From Brachypodium distachyon (lineage: Eukaryota > Streptophyta > Magnoliopsida > Poales > Poaceae), in assembly GCF_000005505.3 (NCBI RefSeq), contig NC_016133.3, positions 25,853,008-25,917,007 on the forward strand: a stretch of DNA of 64,000 nucleotides. Direction: 5' to 3'. Made by a program: the position numbers and the translations under genes. Each line of letters opens with the position of its first letter. The first letter of the stretch is position 1. Below the pieces are notes generated by a model. It ran no database searches. It had not been told where the DNA came from and saw only the letters and a list, made by a program, of their open reading frames with translations. This document shows, in pieces, positions 31,509 to 43,218 of this stretch.

Positions 31509-34500
31509 TAAAGCGACCGCTCCCGTACAGGGTTTGATCTCTGTGCTTGTAGTGCTAGTCCCTGGATCGACTCACTAGCACACATAGTTTCAAGATGAAA
31601 TATCGAGATACGAAGGTCTAAGTACTTTATTACAACGCATTCATCCAGAATTTAAGAGTACTTACAACCTTGCATGACCCCTTGGGTCAGCATATCAGAA
31701 ATAGTGTTTCAAAACTAGGCAGCGGAATGGTAGAGGCAAATGGGCCACAACTACTCCAAGGAGAGTGCATGTTGTAAGCACATGACCCAAACAAATAACG
31801 ACGGACCTCACTCTTCGTCTGATTCACCTGCATGTTTAATTACAGCCACTACGTGGTCAATACATTGAATGTATAGGCAAGTTCACCTGGTAATTATAAT
31901 AGACCTAATAATGTACCTGAAGTATATGGCAAGGTGGGGTTTAGGCTTTTTGGCGTGGGAGCAGAACATAGTTTACCTTACTACAATTGAATGTTACAAT
32001 AATGTTAACTAATGGACACCGGGTAGAAACACCAATGCTCCTATTAATCTAAGGACATCGAGTAGACACATCGATGCTCCTAACCCAAGTTCAAAGCATT
32101 CATTTTATTTAGAAATTGGAATGAGTGAGACCTTCCTTACAGCCCCCAAATCCAGTTGCTCAAAATTGTCCGTAACCGGGGACACGGCTAAGTACTTAGT
32201 TTGACACTCTCGAGAGATTGTACACATTCCCCACAAGAAATCGATGTGTTAATCCCTTATTGTCCTCAGGGTAGAGTAGCAACGCCATCGATTACAAGAA
32301 TTTTCAGAACATAATCCCCCAAACCAGCTGAGGGACCCGCGCTCCCACCTACACAGCTACCTCATTACAATCCCTCGGATCTGGGTTCATATTTCTTACT
32401 CCATCCAGCCAGAGCCCATATTAGCATGTGGTTGTACTGGAAGCTAATAAACAGGAAACTAGTCCAGTCTCTAGTTACCCCGGGTAGCATTCCACATTTG
32501 CGACGCAAGCGCTCCCCGAATCCACGGGGAGACGTCCATGGACGATCCCTCCCCGAATCCACGGGGAGTCGACTCAGAGACTCAAAGCAGCCCACACAGG
32601 ATGATTCGTTAAAGTTGTTTTTGCCAGGTTTCCAAAATGCTCCACATTATCAGTTTCATGGTAATTGAGATTCCCTCCCACGTATACTAACATAGCATAG
32701 CAAATCAACTACTTACGATGGCAATTGGTGGAAAGGTAATGGGAAAGGTAATCCTATCACTAATAGGTCAAGTCATAGCTAGCATAAGTACGAGTAATAA
32801 TCCTATCAATGCATTCTAATAAGAACACTAATGCATAGGTATTTAAAAACAACAATAATAGCATAATGATCAAAGTGAACTTGCCTTGATAGCAGTTGGG
32901 GTTCAGACACTCGTCACAATCGCACGGTTCTCTCTCCGAGTAAACTAAAATAAACAAGCAACAATGCATACATAAACATACAACACAAGCAAAAGAAAAT
33001 ATGCCATGATGCAATGCAAACATGTGGCATGATTTGGTTGGTTTTGTTTGGATAAATAACAAGGTTACATTTCTGGTCCAAAAACATTAGCAATAAAGAT
33101 TTATTATACGAAGTTAATTGCAAATTACAAAACAAAAGATTAAAAACCCTAAAACAAGGTTTTATTGGCAACAGCTAACTAATTAAATCAAATATTTTAT
33201 TTATCTTTCCCAATGAACAGAGAAGATTAAACCAAATTTTTGGGCACTGGTTTCAAGTCAAAAGGATTTTTAAAACAAAAGATATGAATTAAATGGCATT
33301 AAACTCCATTCTGTATATATGTCCAGATTCCAATACTCAAGTTTAAATTTAAATAGTGCCAAAATATTCTACACGTTCTAAGGTTCATCAAATTTGGCCG
33401 AAGGGTTTGAAAGATATGATGTTTTGAAGTTCTAGGGCTTTTCTGCAAAATAGCCATTTAATTTAACCGGGAATTAAGTTTTTATTTAAAAACCGTGACA
33501 CGTGGCGTGCTGTGATTGGCCAGTACCGATTCGGGGTTAAAATAAAACACAGGACGTCGGATCTAACTGAAAAGCATCGGGCGGTCCAGATCTCAAGATA
33601 CCCCTTCGCTTTAAGTGATTTAATCTTGATCGTAGATGGAGATCGGACGGATTAGATCAAGCATGGGCTTACCGGCGGTGGCGCTAGTGTTCCAGTGACG
33701 CTCCGGCAGCTTGGGGACGCGGCGGCAGGGTGTTTCCGCTGGGTTCTCGGCTCTAGGAAACTTGGGGAAGAGGCAACTCCGCGAGGCGAAGACGATGGCG
33801 GTGGCGGTTCTCCTCGAGGGTGACGGTGGCGACGCCTAGGACGAAGGAGAGGCGGCAGCGACGGCAAGCTCTCGGTCGTCGGTGTCCTCGGGTCTACTGC
33901 GGCCGGAAGAAGAAAGGGAGCACGTCAGAACGACGAGGGGAGGGAAAAAGAGGAGGAGGGGAGGACGATGCCGTACCCGTTCGTCGACGGTGACAAAAAG
34001 ATGGCGGCGGCGGCGAGCTTGCTCCTGCGATGAAATTCGGCAGCGGGGGCGCGAGATGAGCAAAATTGGGAGAGGGGAACGGCAGAGAAGGACTCGGGCT
34101 TTATAATGACGCGCGGGGTAGGTCGCTGGGAGCTCGGGACGAGGAGATCCTGACTTGCTGTCACGCGTGGCGACTTGCATCCGGGGAATACGGACCCAAC
34201 AGGTGGGCCCCGCCTGTCAGTGACACGCGGCGTTCGGGCGCGCGGGTTGGGCTGCGGGCGAGCGAGGTAAGCAGGCCGGCCCAGTTGGGTCGGTCTGATT
34301 CTTTTTTTTTTGTTGTTCTTTCCTTTTCTTTTTTTTCTTTTTTTGTTTTTCTTTTATAACTTTTGATTTTGAACTCCAAATCAATTCACATAAATTCCAA
34401 TTTTTTTGTAAAATCATATTATTGTATGATTCAACTTTGGGGACCAATTTCCCCTAAAACTAAGATAGTTAAAAATAGTTTTGCCCTATAAATGCCTTTA

Positions 34501-34781
34501 GGGCTTCATCTCTAATTAAATAAAATAGTTTCTCAACTCCAAATTAAATACTAAAAATTATGGGGTACCTCATTTATCCAATAAACCCCTTTTTTATAGA
34601 TAAACCATATTGGTTTAAAATCCAAAACTCAAATGGGTAAAAGTCTAATGATTAAAATGAAATAAAATCTTTTCAAAGCCATTTTGGAAGTCAAATCTTG
34701 GTTCAAAAATGCAATTGTGGCATGGCATGATGCTCATGAATGCAATGCATATGAAAAGTTTCAAAATTTTGTGATGTTACA
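31509..34781 (-). repeat. TekB 5' LTR (3273 bp)
   Basis: Starts TGTAACATCAC at 34781 and ends CGCTTTA at 31509 (TA where CA is usual). It contains an A/T-rich first part, a TATA-like CATTATAAAGC near 34100 on the minus strand, a GC-rich central part and a long A/T-rich 3' part with CTCGAGAGTGTC and TCGGATTC segments shared with TekA, TekC and, in part, TekD. Open frames in the GC-rich part are incidental. Confidence 0.85.
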
Positions 34782-35248
34782 CTGCTGCTCGTTGATGGCG
34801 TCGAGGAATTGGTGCCCCTAATTGTAGATGCTTGGGTCCCAGGTGATTGGGTCCCAAGTCGCCCGGGCAAGAGTGCCGAGGTCTGGGCTGGAGGTAGCGG
34901 CGGACCCCCGCCGCCATGGTTTGGCCGGGGGGAGCACCGTTCCCTTGCAAGGGGGCTGCCGGCTCCTCCTCAGCCACGTCCTCCTCCACACCTGCGCCCG
35001 TGGGTTGCGGGTTCGGTGGAGGGGCGGCGCTCCCGGCAGGCGTCGTCTCCTGCGGGGCAGCCGCCGGACTCGCGCCCCCCGCCTGCAAGGCCGGGGACAC
35101 GCCGCTGGGTCCTGCTCCGGTAGCGGTGGCGGCGGCACCACCGTCGCGTCTTGGGCAGCGGGGGTTGGCGCGGGAGCCACCTCCGGCTCGTCCCTCAACT
35201 CTGCGTCCTCGACGTCAGAGGTGAGGTCGATCACCGTATCGTCCGCCC

Positions 35249-35415
35249 CTGTGGGGGGCGCATCGGGACTTGCGACAAGGGCAGAGTAAGTACCTCAAAT
35301 CAAGATGGAGTACCTGGCGACGCGCGCAAGGGAGTTCTGGATGTGTACAAACACACGGTTAAGGGTCAACGTGCAGAAGGAGCATGTACAATGGAGTTCA
35401 GGGAGGGGTCTGTAA
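35249..35415 (-). other. Two introns in the TatE aORF homologous to those of TatD
   Basis: The first (35415-35337) has lost its donor (GT is now TT) but keeps the acceptor CATCCAG; the second (35313-35249) has donor GTACTC and acceptor CCCACAG. Both align in position and phase 1 with 43219-43299 and 43390-43490. The small exon between them (35314-35336) is shortened. Confidence 0.6.
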
Positions 35416-35594
35416 CTGCTGCGGGCTCCTCCTCCTCTGGGACCGGGTCGGCGGCAGGCGTAGTGGCGGCACCGCGGGTCCTCGTACCAGTCTGATTGGC
35501 ACGGGCACTGGCCCGGGTACGCGGTTTCTTACTGGGTGCGGCGGGTGCAGTGCCGGTCCTCCCCCTCTTGCCGGCTCCCGCCGGAGCGCTGTCC

Positions 35595-35676
35595 CTGCAA
35601 GGCGTCAACGAAGAAACGAAGGAATCAGGGCAAGTGCAAACTCAAAAATAGAAGGGGGGAGAAAACGTCAGCTTAC
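35595..35676 (-). other. Intron-like insert in the TatE aORF, absent in TatC and TatD
   Basis: On the aORF strand AAG is followed by GTAAGC, a T-rich stretch and CTTGCAG. It separates LNPPK from DSAPAGAGKRG; in TatD (near 43030) and TatC (near 16640) the two blocks are contiguous. Splicing at these sites leaves one extra G before GAC, so there is either an indel or a slightly different acceptor. Confidence 0.55.
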
Positions 35677-36494
35677 CTTGGGGGGGTTGAGCTTGAGCGA
35701 GTATCCCGTGAAGATTTCCCGCTTGGGCGGGGCCACGGACCCTCGTGGAGGTGCCACCGCCCCACTTGCCGCGGCAGACCCCGGGGCGCCTGCAACCGTT
35801 GCATGGGTAGCTGCTGCCCTCGGCGCTGCTGACGCCGCCAGGGCCGCTGCGGCAGCGGGACCCGCGCGAGATGAACGCCCGCGGGGTGCCCCGACCGCCG
35901 GGGCTCTTGGGGCGCCGCACCAGTGGCACGTCGTCCTCGTCCTCCACCTCCGCCTCGGGGAGGACCATCCTCGTCGCCGGGCCAGATGGAATCCGATCCC
36001 CCCTCGCTCTCCTCGGCCACGTGCTTCCCACGGGCAGCGTGTGGCGGAGGCTTCGGGGCCGGGGCCGGGGCCGGGGGATCGGACATCAGCCCCCACTCGT
36101 TGCAGGGTGGGTAGCTATCGATGATGTCGTGAAGGCCCGCGACACCGGCGTGAAGGGATGGAGCCCCCGGGGGCAGCTCCGTGAATGGGATGTCCTCGCC
36201 GATGATTCCCTTCACCCACTCCTTGATCAGCTCCGGCGTCACACCCACGCTTTGCAGGCGCATGGTGTCGCCAGGCCCCGTGTACATCCACGCGGGGTGG
36301 GACCGCAGCTGCAGCGACGTGATGCACCGGCTGATGTAGGTGCGCGCCACGTCCAGATCGGGGAGCCTCGCTCGCCGCAGGGCCTTCATCTTCTTGATGA
36401 TGGGAAGGAGTTCCGCGTCTCGGCTGTAGCGGTCCCGCCAGCTGCCGTTACTCGCCGGCAGCTCGGTGAGCGCATGAATGAACTCGTCGGGCTC

Positions 36495-36862
36495 ACATGG
36501 CGAACAAAGAGCTAGGACAGCTCGGCCCCGCTATGCCGGCTTGCATGCAAGTTGGGTAGCCCTGCAACTACGGCCCTAGGTGCCTAAAATTTACCCCAGG
36601 CCAGTCACTGTAGGCTGACTAGATGGGCAATCCCTTTTCTGTCGGGGCATTCAATGCTGGCATGCGCTTCACTCCTTGTCCTGACGAACCCTGTACACAG
36701 GATGCCCGCCGAGCCGCCACGTGGCGCCGCTGTTGCTCCCGCTCGGTCCTGCTCCTGTAGAGAACACCTGCGCCCAGGAACGCCCTTCCCGGCAAGTAAC
36801 CTTCTCGGGAAGCGCCCCGGCGGGATTTCTCTTGCTTCCCTACAAGGCAACCCCCGCAGCCC
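36495..36862 (-). repeat. TatD 3' LTR remnant
   Basis: Matches 62741-63103 of the 5' LTR (ACATGGCGAACAAAGAG onward). The last 260 bases of the LTR toward 36495 and the first bases plus polypurine tract toward 36862 are missing, so it is deleted at both sides. At 36495 it abuts TatE aORF sequence; near 36862 it runs into the aORF-upstream region. Confidence 0.8.
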
Positions 36863-37195
36863 GGGCTACGCCCTTAACCGATGCGTGGGTCCCGAGCCGC
36901 TTCGAGGCCCCGTTTTTGCGCTGCTTCAAGGACTCTGCCGTTACGGGCAGCGTAGTGTGCGCGAGAATTCCGCCCTAACCTCCCCCTTAAACACGGGTGT
37001 TTAAAGCCACGCGCTGCGCTATCCCCTTGAAGTGTAGTTATCCCAGCGCGCCCGTAGGGTGCGGATGCGACCGTTGCTTAGTGTCGGGGTGTTATAAGAT
37101 CCCACCGCTGCGCTGGGGAGCAAACACTTGCGCCCCAGCCTTTCTTCTCGCTCCCTTGCGCCCTTGAATCCAGCCAGCTTCCGCCCACGTTCCCC
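36863..37195 (+). other. TatD aORF upstream region
   Basis: Non-coding, alignable in reverse with 18196-18560 of TatC. It holds the putative aORF TATA box (37092-37098) and ends at the aORF start. Confidence 0.6.
37092..37098 (+). promoter_or_regulatory. Putative TATA box of the TatD aORF
   Basis: TTATAAG, about 100 bases before the ATG at 37196, in the same place as the boxes of TatA, TatC and TatE. Confidence 0.5.
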
Positions 37196-37432
37196 ATGGC
37201 GCCCCCTACTCCCAGGAAAGGGAAAGGCTCCAAGAAGCCCGCGGTCGGCAAGAGCGAGGCGGCCCCCAAGAAGCCCGCCTCGGAGAAGGACCGGAAGAGG
37301 CGGGCGCTGAGGGCCACGGACGCCTTCTTCCGGCCAGGTTACAACTGTGAGGCGCTGGACAAGGTCTGGCACGCCGTCGCCTCGCGGTTCAATGAGTATG
37401 GGGAGACTCTCGTCTTCCCCGCCGGCGCCGAC

Positions 37433-40400
37433 TGTAACATCCCAGAATTTTCCCATTTTGAAATGTTAAATAAAATAATTATTTTTAATAAAATATTGGC
37501 TTCGGAAATATTTTGGTTGTGAATTTGTCAAGGAATTGAAATTTTTAGAACTTATTTAAATTTTTCTACACCATGTTTGAATATTCAACAAAAGAGTGGA
37601 TTAATATGACTATCCAAATTATACAACATGGTTGGGACATTTAAGTAAGTTCAAAGTTATTCTATTTTGGACCCTTATGCATCTTATGATTTCCACCGGA
37701 TTATTCTTTGCGTCTAAATAAATCCTATGTTCTTTTTGAAAGATTTACTAACACACTAAGTTTCCAATTTGGCTGCAATGACGATTTGAGAGCATTGTTG
37801 TAATACTTAGAAATGTTCTCCAACATTTATCTAAATGATAAAGAGAGGGAATAATATGACTTTCCTAATTATAAGGTTGGAAACATATTTTATGATGCAC
37901 CTATGTTTTCTCGATTTTTATTTTGACATGTTAATTTTGTTTTCGAGAACAAGTTATCAAATATTTGAGAAAAGGATAACGTGACATCCTCATGTGCAAA
38001 TGTTATTCTAACATTTATTCCGTCGTTGAGAGTGGGATAACGTGACTTCCCAAATATATATATAGTTGGAAACATTTGCTATGATTTCAAAGTTTGTGAT
38101 TCGGTGTTATAAAGCTATTTGGGAAATTTATTGAACCATGTAATTATAAGATTTTATTTGAAATTCAATTATTTGGAGTTCAACCCAATGGGGTATTTAG
38201 CTAAGGAAGGGTTTTAGTGCAAAATATGCTAACCCAATATTTTATTGGAGTTTAAACTAATTTATGAAACAAAGGTTTCATAATAGATTTGAAAATCTAT
38301 TTTATGTATTACTTATAAAGCCCTAATGAAATTTATATAAGTAAAAGTATTTTTTTACTTATTTTATTTTGAAAGGATTCAAGTCTCAAAAGCTCACACT
38401 TTGGAGGATTTGAATTTACAAATTTTCTGAAGTTTATTTGGACTTACTTGGAGTTAGGAATCAAAAGTTATTAATAAAAACAGAAAATGGAAAAAGAAAC
38501 AAGAAAAAAAAAGGGAATGGACCGACCCAACTGCGCCGGCCCATATCCACAGCCAGCGAGCACGAGGAGCACGAGCTCGTCTTCCTCCTGTGCACGTAAG
38601 GAAACTCTCTCCTTCCATATTTTCTTCCTTCGATTTCTTTCCTACCCGCACGTTTTTCTCCGAAAGGAAACCACCCCATCAATCCTCACCATCCCGGGAA
38701 CCCCTTCAGGCAACCAATTTGAAGTTTCCTCTCATAATCGCAGTTTCCAAAAGGGGCGCTCCGAATGTCGGCCGTCGACATCCACGCCCGATCTCCCTCC
38801 TCGGCCAAGGATTCCACGCGCGTCACTTTGAGCCTTCGCCTCTCCTCTCCCATTCCCATGTAGAAAGTTTGGCCTCAAAGCCTCTATACAGCCGGCTACG
38901 TCGACGTCTTCCTCCGCCGGTCACCGCCACCATTGTTGCCGGTGAGATCACCCCGAACCTCTGTTCTTTGATTCCTTTCACCGGTAGACTCATGTGACCC
39001 TTACCTATCTTTGTGACAAAGTTTCGTGACCTCTTGACGCCGTTGGCCGCGCCGTCCCCGACCCCATGCCAAAGCCACGGCCGGAGCTCTGCCCGTCGCC
39101 ATCCGGAGATGCTACGACCGCGCAAGCCGCGTCACGATGTCCGCCTCGACGTCTTCCACGGCCCCATTGAATCCTACATTGACATCATCGCCGTCCTCCT
39201 TCAACTCCGGCGAACTCCGTGTCTTTTCCGGTGAGCAACTTTTCAGCCGCAGCAGTTTTGATTAGCCACGTTTAGAAGCCCATATCTTTTGACCTGTATA
39301 TCATTTTTGGCCGAATCTTTCTGTTGTGGTTAGTGAAAGTCCTCCACTATAGGTCAGATCAGTTTTTATAGCCCGTCTCTAAGATCTTCTGTAGTGCATC
39401 GTCGTTTGAAATTGCTATTCACAGCATGTTGTTTCTGGATTAACCACCTTTCAAAATTCATGTAGGTTGTTCCATTGATCCGTTTGGTTCCAAATCTTTT
39501 TTAGATCATCAATTAGATCATGTTCTACACATTGGTGTACTTGTGGCACAAGTTAGGATTCATCTACTTAAGTGCATCTTCAATCAAAAGTCGTATCTGT
39601 TAACACTGTCACATCAGTTAGCTGTCTTCCGGAACCTATATCTTTTGAGCCATTACTTCAAATTAGATGATTCTTTCTGTCATGTCAACATCAAATCCAA
39701 ATCTACATCCTAGACCTCTTTTAACACGTTTCCAAGTTCATCCACGCTAGTGCATCGTCATTGCAAAACAGTACCTTCAGCTAGTGCATCCAATTCTAAG
39801 CCATTAGTTACAGAAACTTTGTTATAGATTAGCTTTTTTTGTAAGCCTGTATCTTTTGACTCACAACTCCTACTTAGGTTAAACCAGTGTCTGTTGAAAT
39901 CTTGTTAGACCTAGTTTAATTCATCCCATTGGTCCTCTGTCTTTTGAAGCCATTAGCACCAGTAAATTTTCAATTGGAATTAGTACCTTTAGTCTGCCAG
40001 TTTCTGACTAGCCGTCTTTGCAAACTCATATCTTTTTATCCGTCTGTCCTATTAAGCCAATTCCTTCTGGAATACGAATAATAGATCACCCTCCTCACAC
40101 CAGTCCAATTGTTCACCTTGTTCCAGTTCATAATCAATAGTGTATTTTCAGTTGAAAATTGTATCTGCTGCAATCTGATTACTGGTTAGCTACCTTCGAG
40201 GAGACATATCTGTTGATCCCTAATTCTAAACCGGTTCTTTATTTCTGTGTTGACAAGAATAAACCCAACTCTTGATTCTGGATGACCCCTAGAAAATTGT
40301 ATCTGTTATTTCTGTTGTGCATCTTTTTAAGTTCATCTACCATAGCCCATGACCCCTAGAAAATTGTATCTGTTAACAGCCAATGACTTCACCGTTCCAA

Positions 40401-41923
40401 CTCCGCTTTTGTCCCGACCTTGTTCCTACCTCTTAGATCTATGCCTAGGACAGCCTAACAGTAGTTAGGTACTGTTTGATTTAAACTTTGTATATTGCTT
40501 AGATTATACGGAGTGCGGTAACTGTGAGTATCGAAAAGAAGAAGAATACAAAGACACTAATCAGCCAAGTTCACTTTGATCATTCACCTATTATTTTGTT
40601 ACGCACTAGATTTTATTAGTTGCATTGTTAGGATTATTATTGTATCTATGCTATGCTATGATTGTCCTAGAAGTATAGGATACATTTGCCATGACCTTAC
40701 CACCAATTGCCATCGTAGTAGTAAAATGCTATGCTATGATAATATACGAGGGTAGTATTTTCACAATGTGATACTATTGAATTACAATACAGTTTTCCTA
40801 GTGTATGGCAAAACAAGTAATTTAATGAACCGTCCTGGGTGGGCTGCTTTGAGGAAGTGGAGATGTATGCGACGACAGGTCCATTTCTATGGGTCCATTT
40901 CTATGAGTCGTCTCGCCATTTCTATGGGAGCGCCTGCGTTGCAACTGATGAATGCCACCCGGGGTAACCAGAGACTGGACTAGTTTCCTGTTTACTAGCT
41001 TCCAGTACAACCACGTGGTATTACGGGCTCTGCCAGGATGGATGTAAGAAAAATGAACCTGGATCCGAGGTGACACCGGTATGTAGCAGTGTAGGTTGGA
41101 ACGCGTCCCTCAGGTGGTTTGCGGAAATATGTTCTGAAAATTCCTGTAATCGATGCCGTTGCTACTCTACCCTGAGGACAGCAAGGGATTAACACGTCGA
41201 TTTCTTGTGGGTAAAGTGTACCACCTCTCAAGAGTGTCAAACTAAGTACTTAGCCATGTCCCCGATTACGGACAATTCCGAGCAACTAGATATTGGGGCT
41301 GTAAGGAAGGTCTCACTCATTCTAATTTCCTAATAAAATGAATGGATTGAACTAGGTAGGAGCATTGATGTATCTACTCAATGTGCCTAGGTTAATAGGA
41401 GCATGGGTGTTTCTACCCCGTGTCCAATAGTGATAAAACTATTTATTTAAAAATGATAGGATGAAACTTTGATGCTTTTATGCAAATAGCCAAAACCCCT
41501 ACCTTGCCAAACAATGCATATACTTGTTAGGTCTGCTATAACCCTTTGGTGAACTTGCCAATACATTCAATGTATTGACCCCCTAGTGGCTACAATGTGT
41601 AAATGTTGCAGGTGAACTAGGTGAAGAGTGAGGTACGAATTGTTAGGGTTGCGAGTTTACATTCCAACATGTTTCGACTGTGGAGTTTTTATGGGACTCC
41701 TGTATCTTCTGCCTTCCGCTGCAAGATTTTATTTTCTTTGAGATAACCCATGAGGTTATGCAATATGTAAGTTACTACTAAATTCTGGATCAATGCGATG
41801 TAATATACTTTTAACCTTTGTATCTTGATATTACATCTTGAAAACTATGTGTGCTAGCGAGTCGATCCAGGGACTAGCACTGTAAGCACAGAGATCGAAC
41901 CCTGTGAAGGGGGGATCGCTTCA
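37433..41923 (+). repeat. TekC: solo LTR of a Tekay-like element (4491 bp)
   Basis: Begins TGTAACATCCCAG and ends GATCGCTTCA, flanked by a perfect duplication CCGAC (37428-37432 and 41924-41928). No internal retrotransposon sequence. Its 3' 1.2 kb aligns with the TekA and TekB LTR 3' parts in the same orientation; the 5' part is diverged and longer. It interrupts the TatD aORF, which is continuous across it once one target copy is removed. The GC-rich stretch near 38520-39230 may be exon-like 5' transcript sequence, but no gene is supported. Confidence 0.88.
39270..40400 (+). repeat. Degenerate repeats of about 180-210 bp inside the TekC LTR
   Basis: Motifs such as TATCTTTTGA and AAAATTGTATCTGTTAACA recur near 39282, 39640, 39847, 40028 and 40206, with related text between. 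TekD has similar text in reverse (about 46500-46950). The repeats are strongly diverged. Confidence 0.6.
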
Positions 41924-42478
41924 CCGACCACCAGGAGAACGACTTTCGGCTGTTCGCACGCTTTATCCTCCTCGGGTTGGTGCCTCCGTACTCTTTGTTC
42001 CTCCACGCGCTCATGGAGGCGTACCAGCTCCGGGTGGCGCCGCTCCACCCCACCTCTCTCTTCCTCCTCGCCGTCTTCCAGTTCCTCTGCGAGGGGTTCG
42101 TCGAAGTGATGCCGTCGGTGGCATTATTCCGGCACTACTTCTACCCGCGTGTCGAGCAGGGGGGGGCGATGTCGTCAGGGGTGGTCTTCCGTGCCCGCGA
42201 CCGGATGAAATTGGAGTTCATCGTCCGGTCGGAGAAGAAGATCGAGAAGGAGTGGCACGCGGACTGGTGCTAGGTTTGCGTGGAGGAACCCGAGGAGTTC
42301 ATCTTCACGCCCACCGAGCCGCCGGTGCCCAACGACACCTGGTGGAACCATTATAGCCGCGACACCGAACTCCTCCCCATCGTCGAGCGAATCAAGGCCC
42401 TGCGGCTATCGGGGCTCACCGACCTCGACGTGGCGCACACCTACATCAGCCGGCGTATCGCGCCGCTGCAACTGCGCT

Positions 42479-42498
42479 CCCCCCCCCCCCCCCCCCCC
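42479..42498 (+). repeat. Run of 20 C in the TatD aORF
   Basis: Uninterrupted C20 where the other aORF copies have a mixed codon stretch (Leu-Arg-Ser-His/Arg-Pro). It shifts the frame; part of its length could be a sequencing or assembly effect. Confidence 0.75.
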
Positions 42499-43218
42499 GT
42501 GGATGTACACGGGGCCCGGGGACACCACCCGCCTTCAGCACGGGGGCGCGGCCCCGGAAGCAATCCAAGCGTGGGTGAAGGGGATCACCGGCGAAGACGC
42601 CCCCATCACGGAGCTGCCACCGGGGGCTCCCTCCCACCACGCCGGCGTCCTAGGGCGACGAGTGGGGGCTGATGTCCGACTCCCCTGCTCGGGCCCTGCG
42701 TCCTCCTCCACCCGCAACCCAGGGGAAGCGGGCGGCTGAGGTCAGCGGTGGAGAGTCGGAGCTCAGCTGGCCTGACCTCGAGTCTTCCGGCGACGAGGTG
42801 GGTCAAGTTGCTGGGACCCAAGCGGTCCTCCCCGCAATGGAGGAGGAGGAGGACGAGGACGACGCTCCCTTGATCCTGCGAAGATCAAGAGCGCTTGCAG
42901 CGACGGCCACCTCCGCAGTGGCCGCTTGTGCCGCGGCGGCTTCCGCGGCGACCGGGGGCACAGCGACCCCACGGGCGCCCACGGCCCCGCCCAAGCGGGG
43001 GCTCTTCCGGGGTTTCGAGTTCAAGCTCAACCCCCCGAAGGACGGAACCCCGGCAGGAGCCGGCAAGAGGGGGAGAGCCGACTCGTCACCTGCCGCGCCG
43101 AACAAGAGGCCGCGCACCCGGGCCGGTGCCAGCACTGACCCGGGCTACGCGGGGGCCAGCGGCACCGCCACTGCGCTTGCCTCCGACCCAATCCTAGCAG
43201 AGGAGGAGCCGGCGACAG

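Larger units (their letters stand above)
28940..34781 (-). mobile_element. TekB: Ty3/gypsy Tekay/Del-like element, 5' part
   Basis: Minus-strand element with 5' LTR (31509-34781), primer-binding site, leader, orf0 and the N-terminal half of gag, where TekA is inserted. Pol and the 3' LTR lie beyond TekA, off-window. It is inserted in the aORF of TatE, next to CTGCT (34782-34786), the candidate target duplication. Confidence 0.83.
34782..36494 (+). mobile_element. TatE: outermost Tat element, left visible piece
   Basis: Part of the aORF of a plus-strand Tat element, bounded on the left by TekB and on the right by a deletion joint with TatD. It is read as the same element as 63242-64000, because that segment begins in the aORF 5' UTR and continues to the 3' LTR, exactly the part missing here. 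Confidence 0.72.
34782..36494 (-). pseudogene. TatE aORF, C-terminal two thirds
   Basis: Antisense ORF reading down from 36494 (DEFIHALTELP, DLDVARTYISRCI, AWMYTGPGD, ELPPGAPSLHAG, CNEWGLM), an acidic and a Gly/Arg/Ala-rich stretch, LNPPK (35680), an intron (35595-35676), DSAPAGAGKRG with the basic PSKKPRTRAS, two further introns (35337-35415, 35249-35313), DLTSDVEDAE and the beginning of the coiled-coil region, where TekB is inserted. The Trp after SIYN is TAG, and the same Trp is TGA in TatD, so the two stops are independent. Missing: about 180 N-terminal codons. Function unknown. Confidence 0.75.

Noticed and set aside
38487..39234. Possible short gene in the GC-rich part of TekC
   Set aside because: It is LTR sequence; no domain and no consistent frame. 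It could be transcribed leader but not a supported gene.
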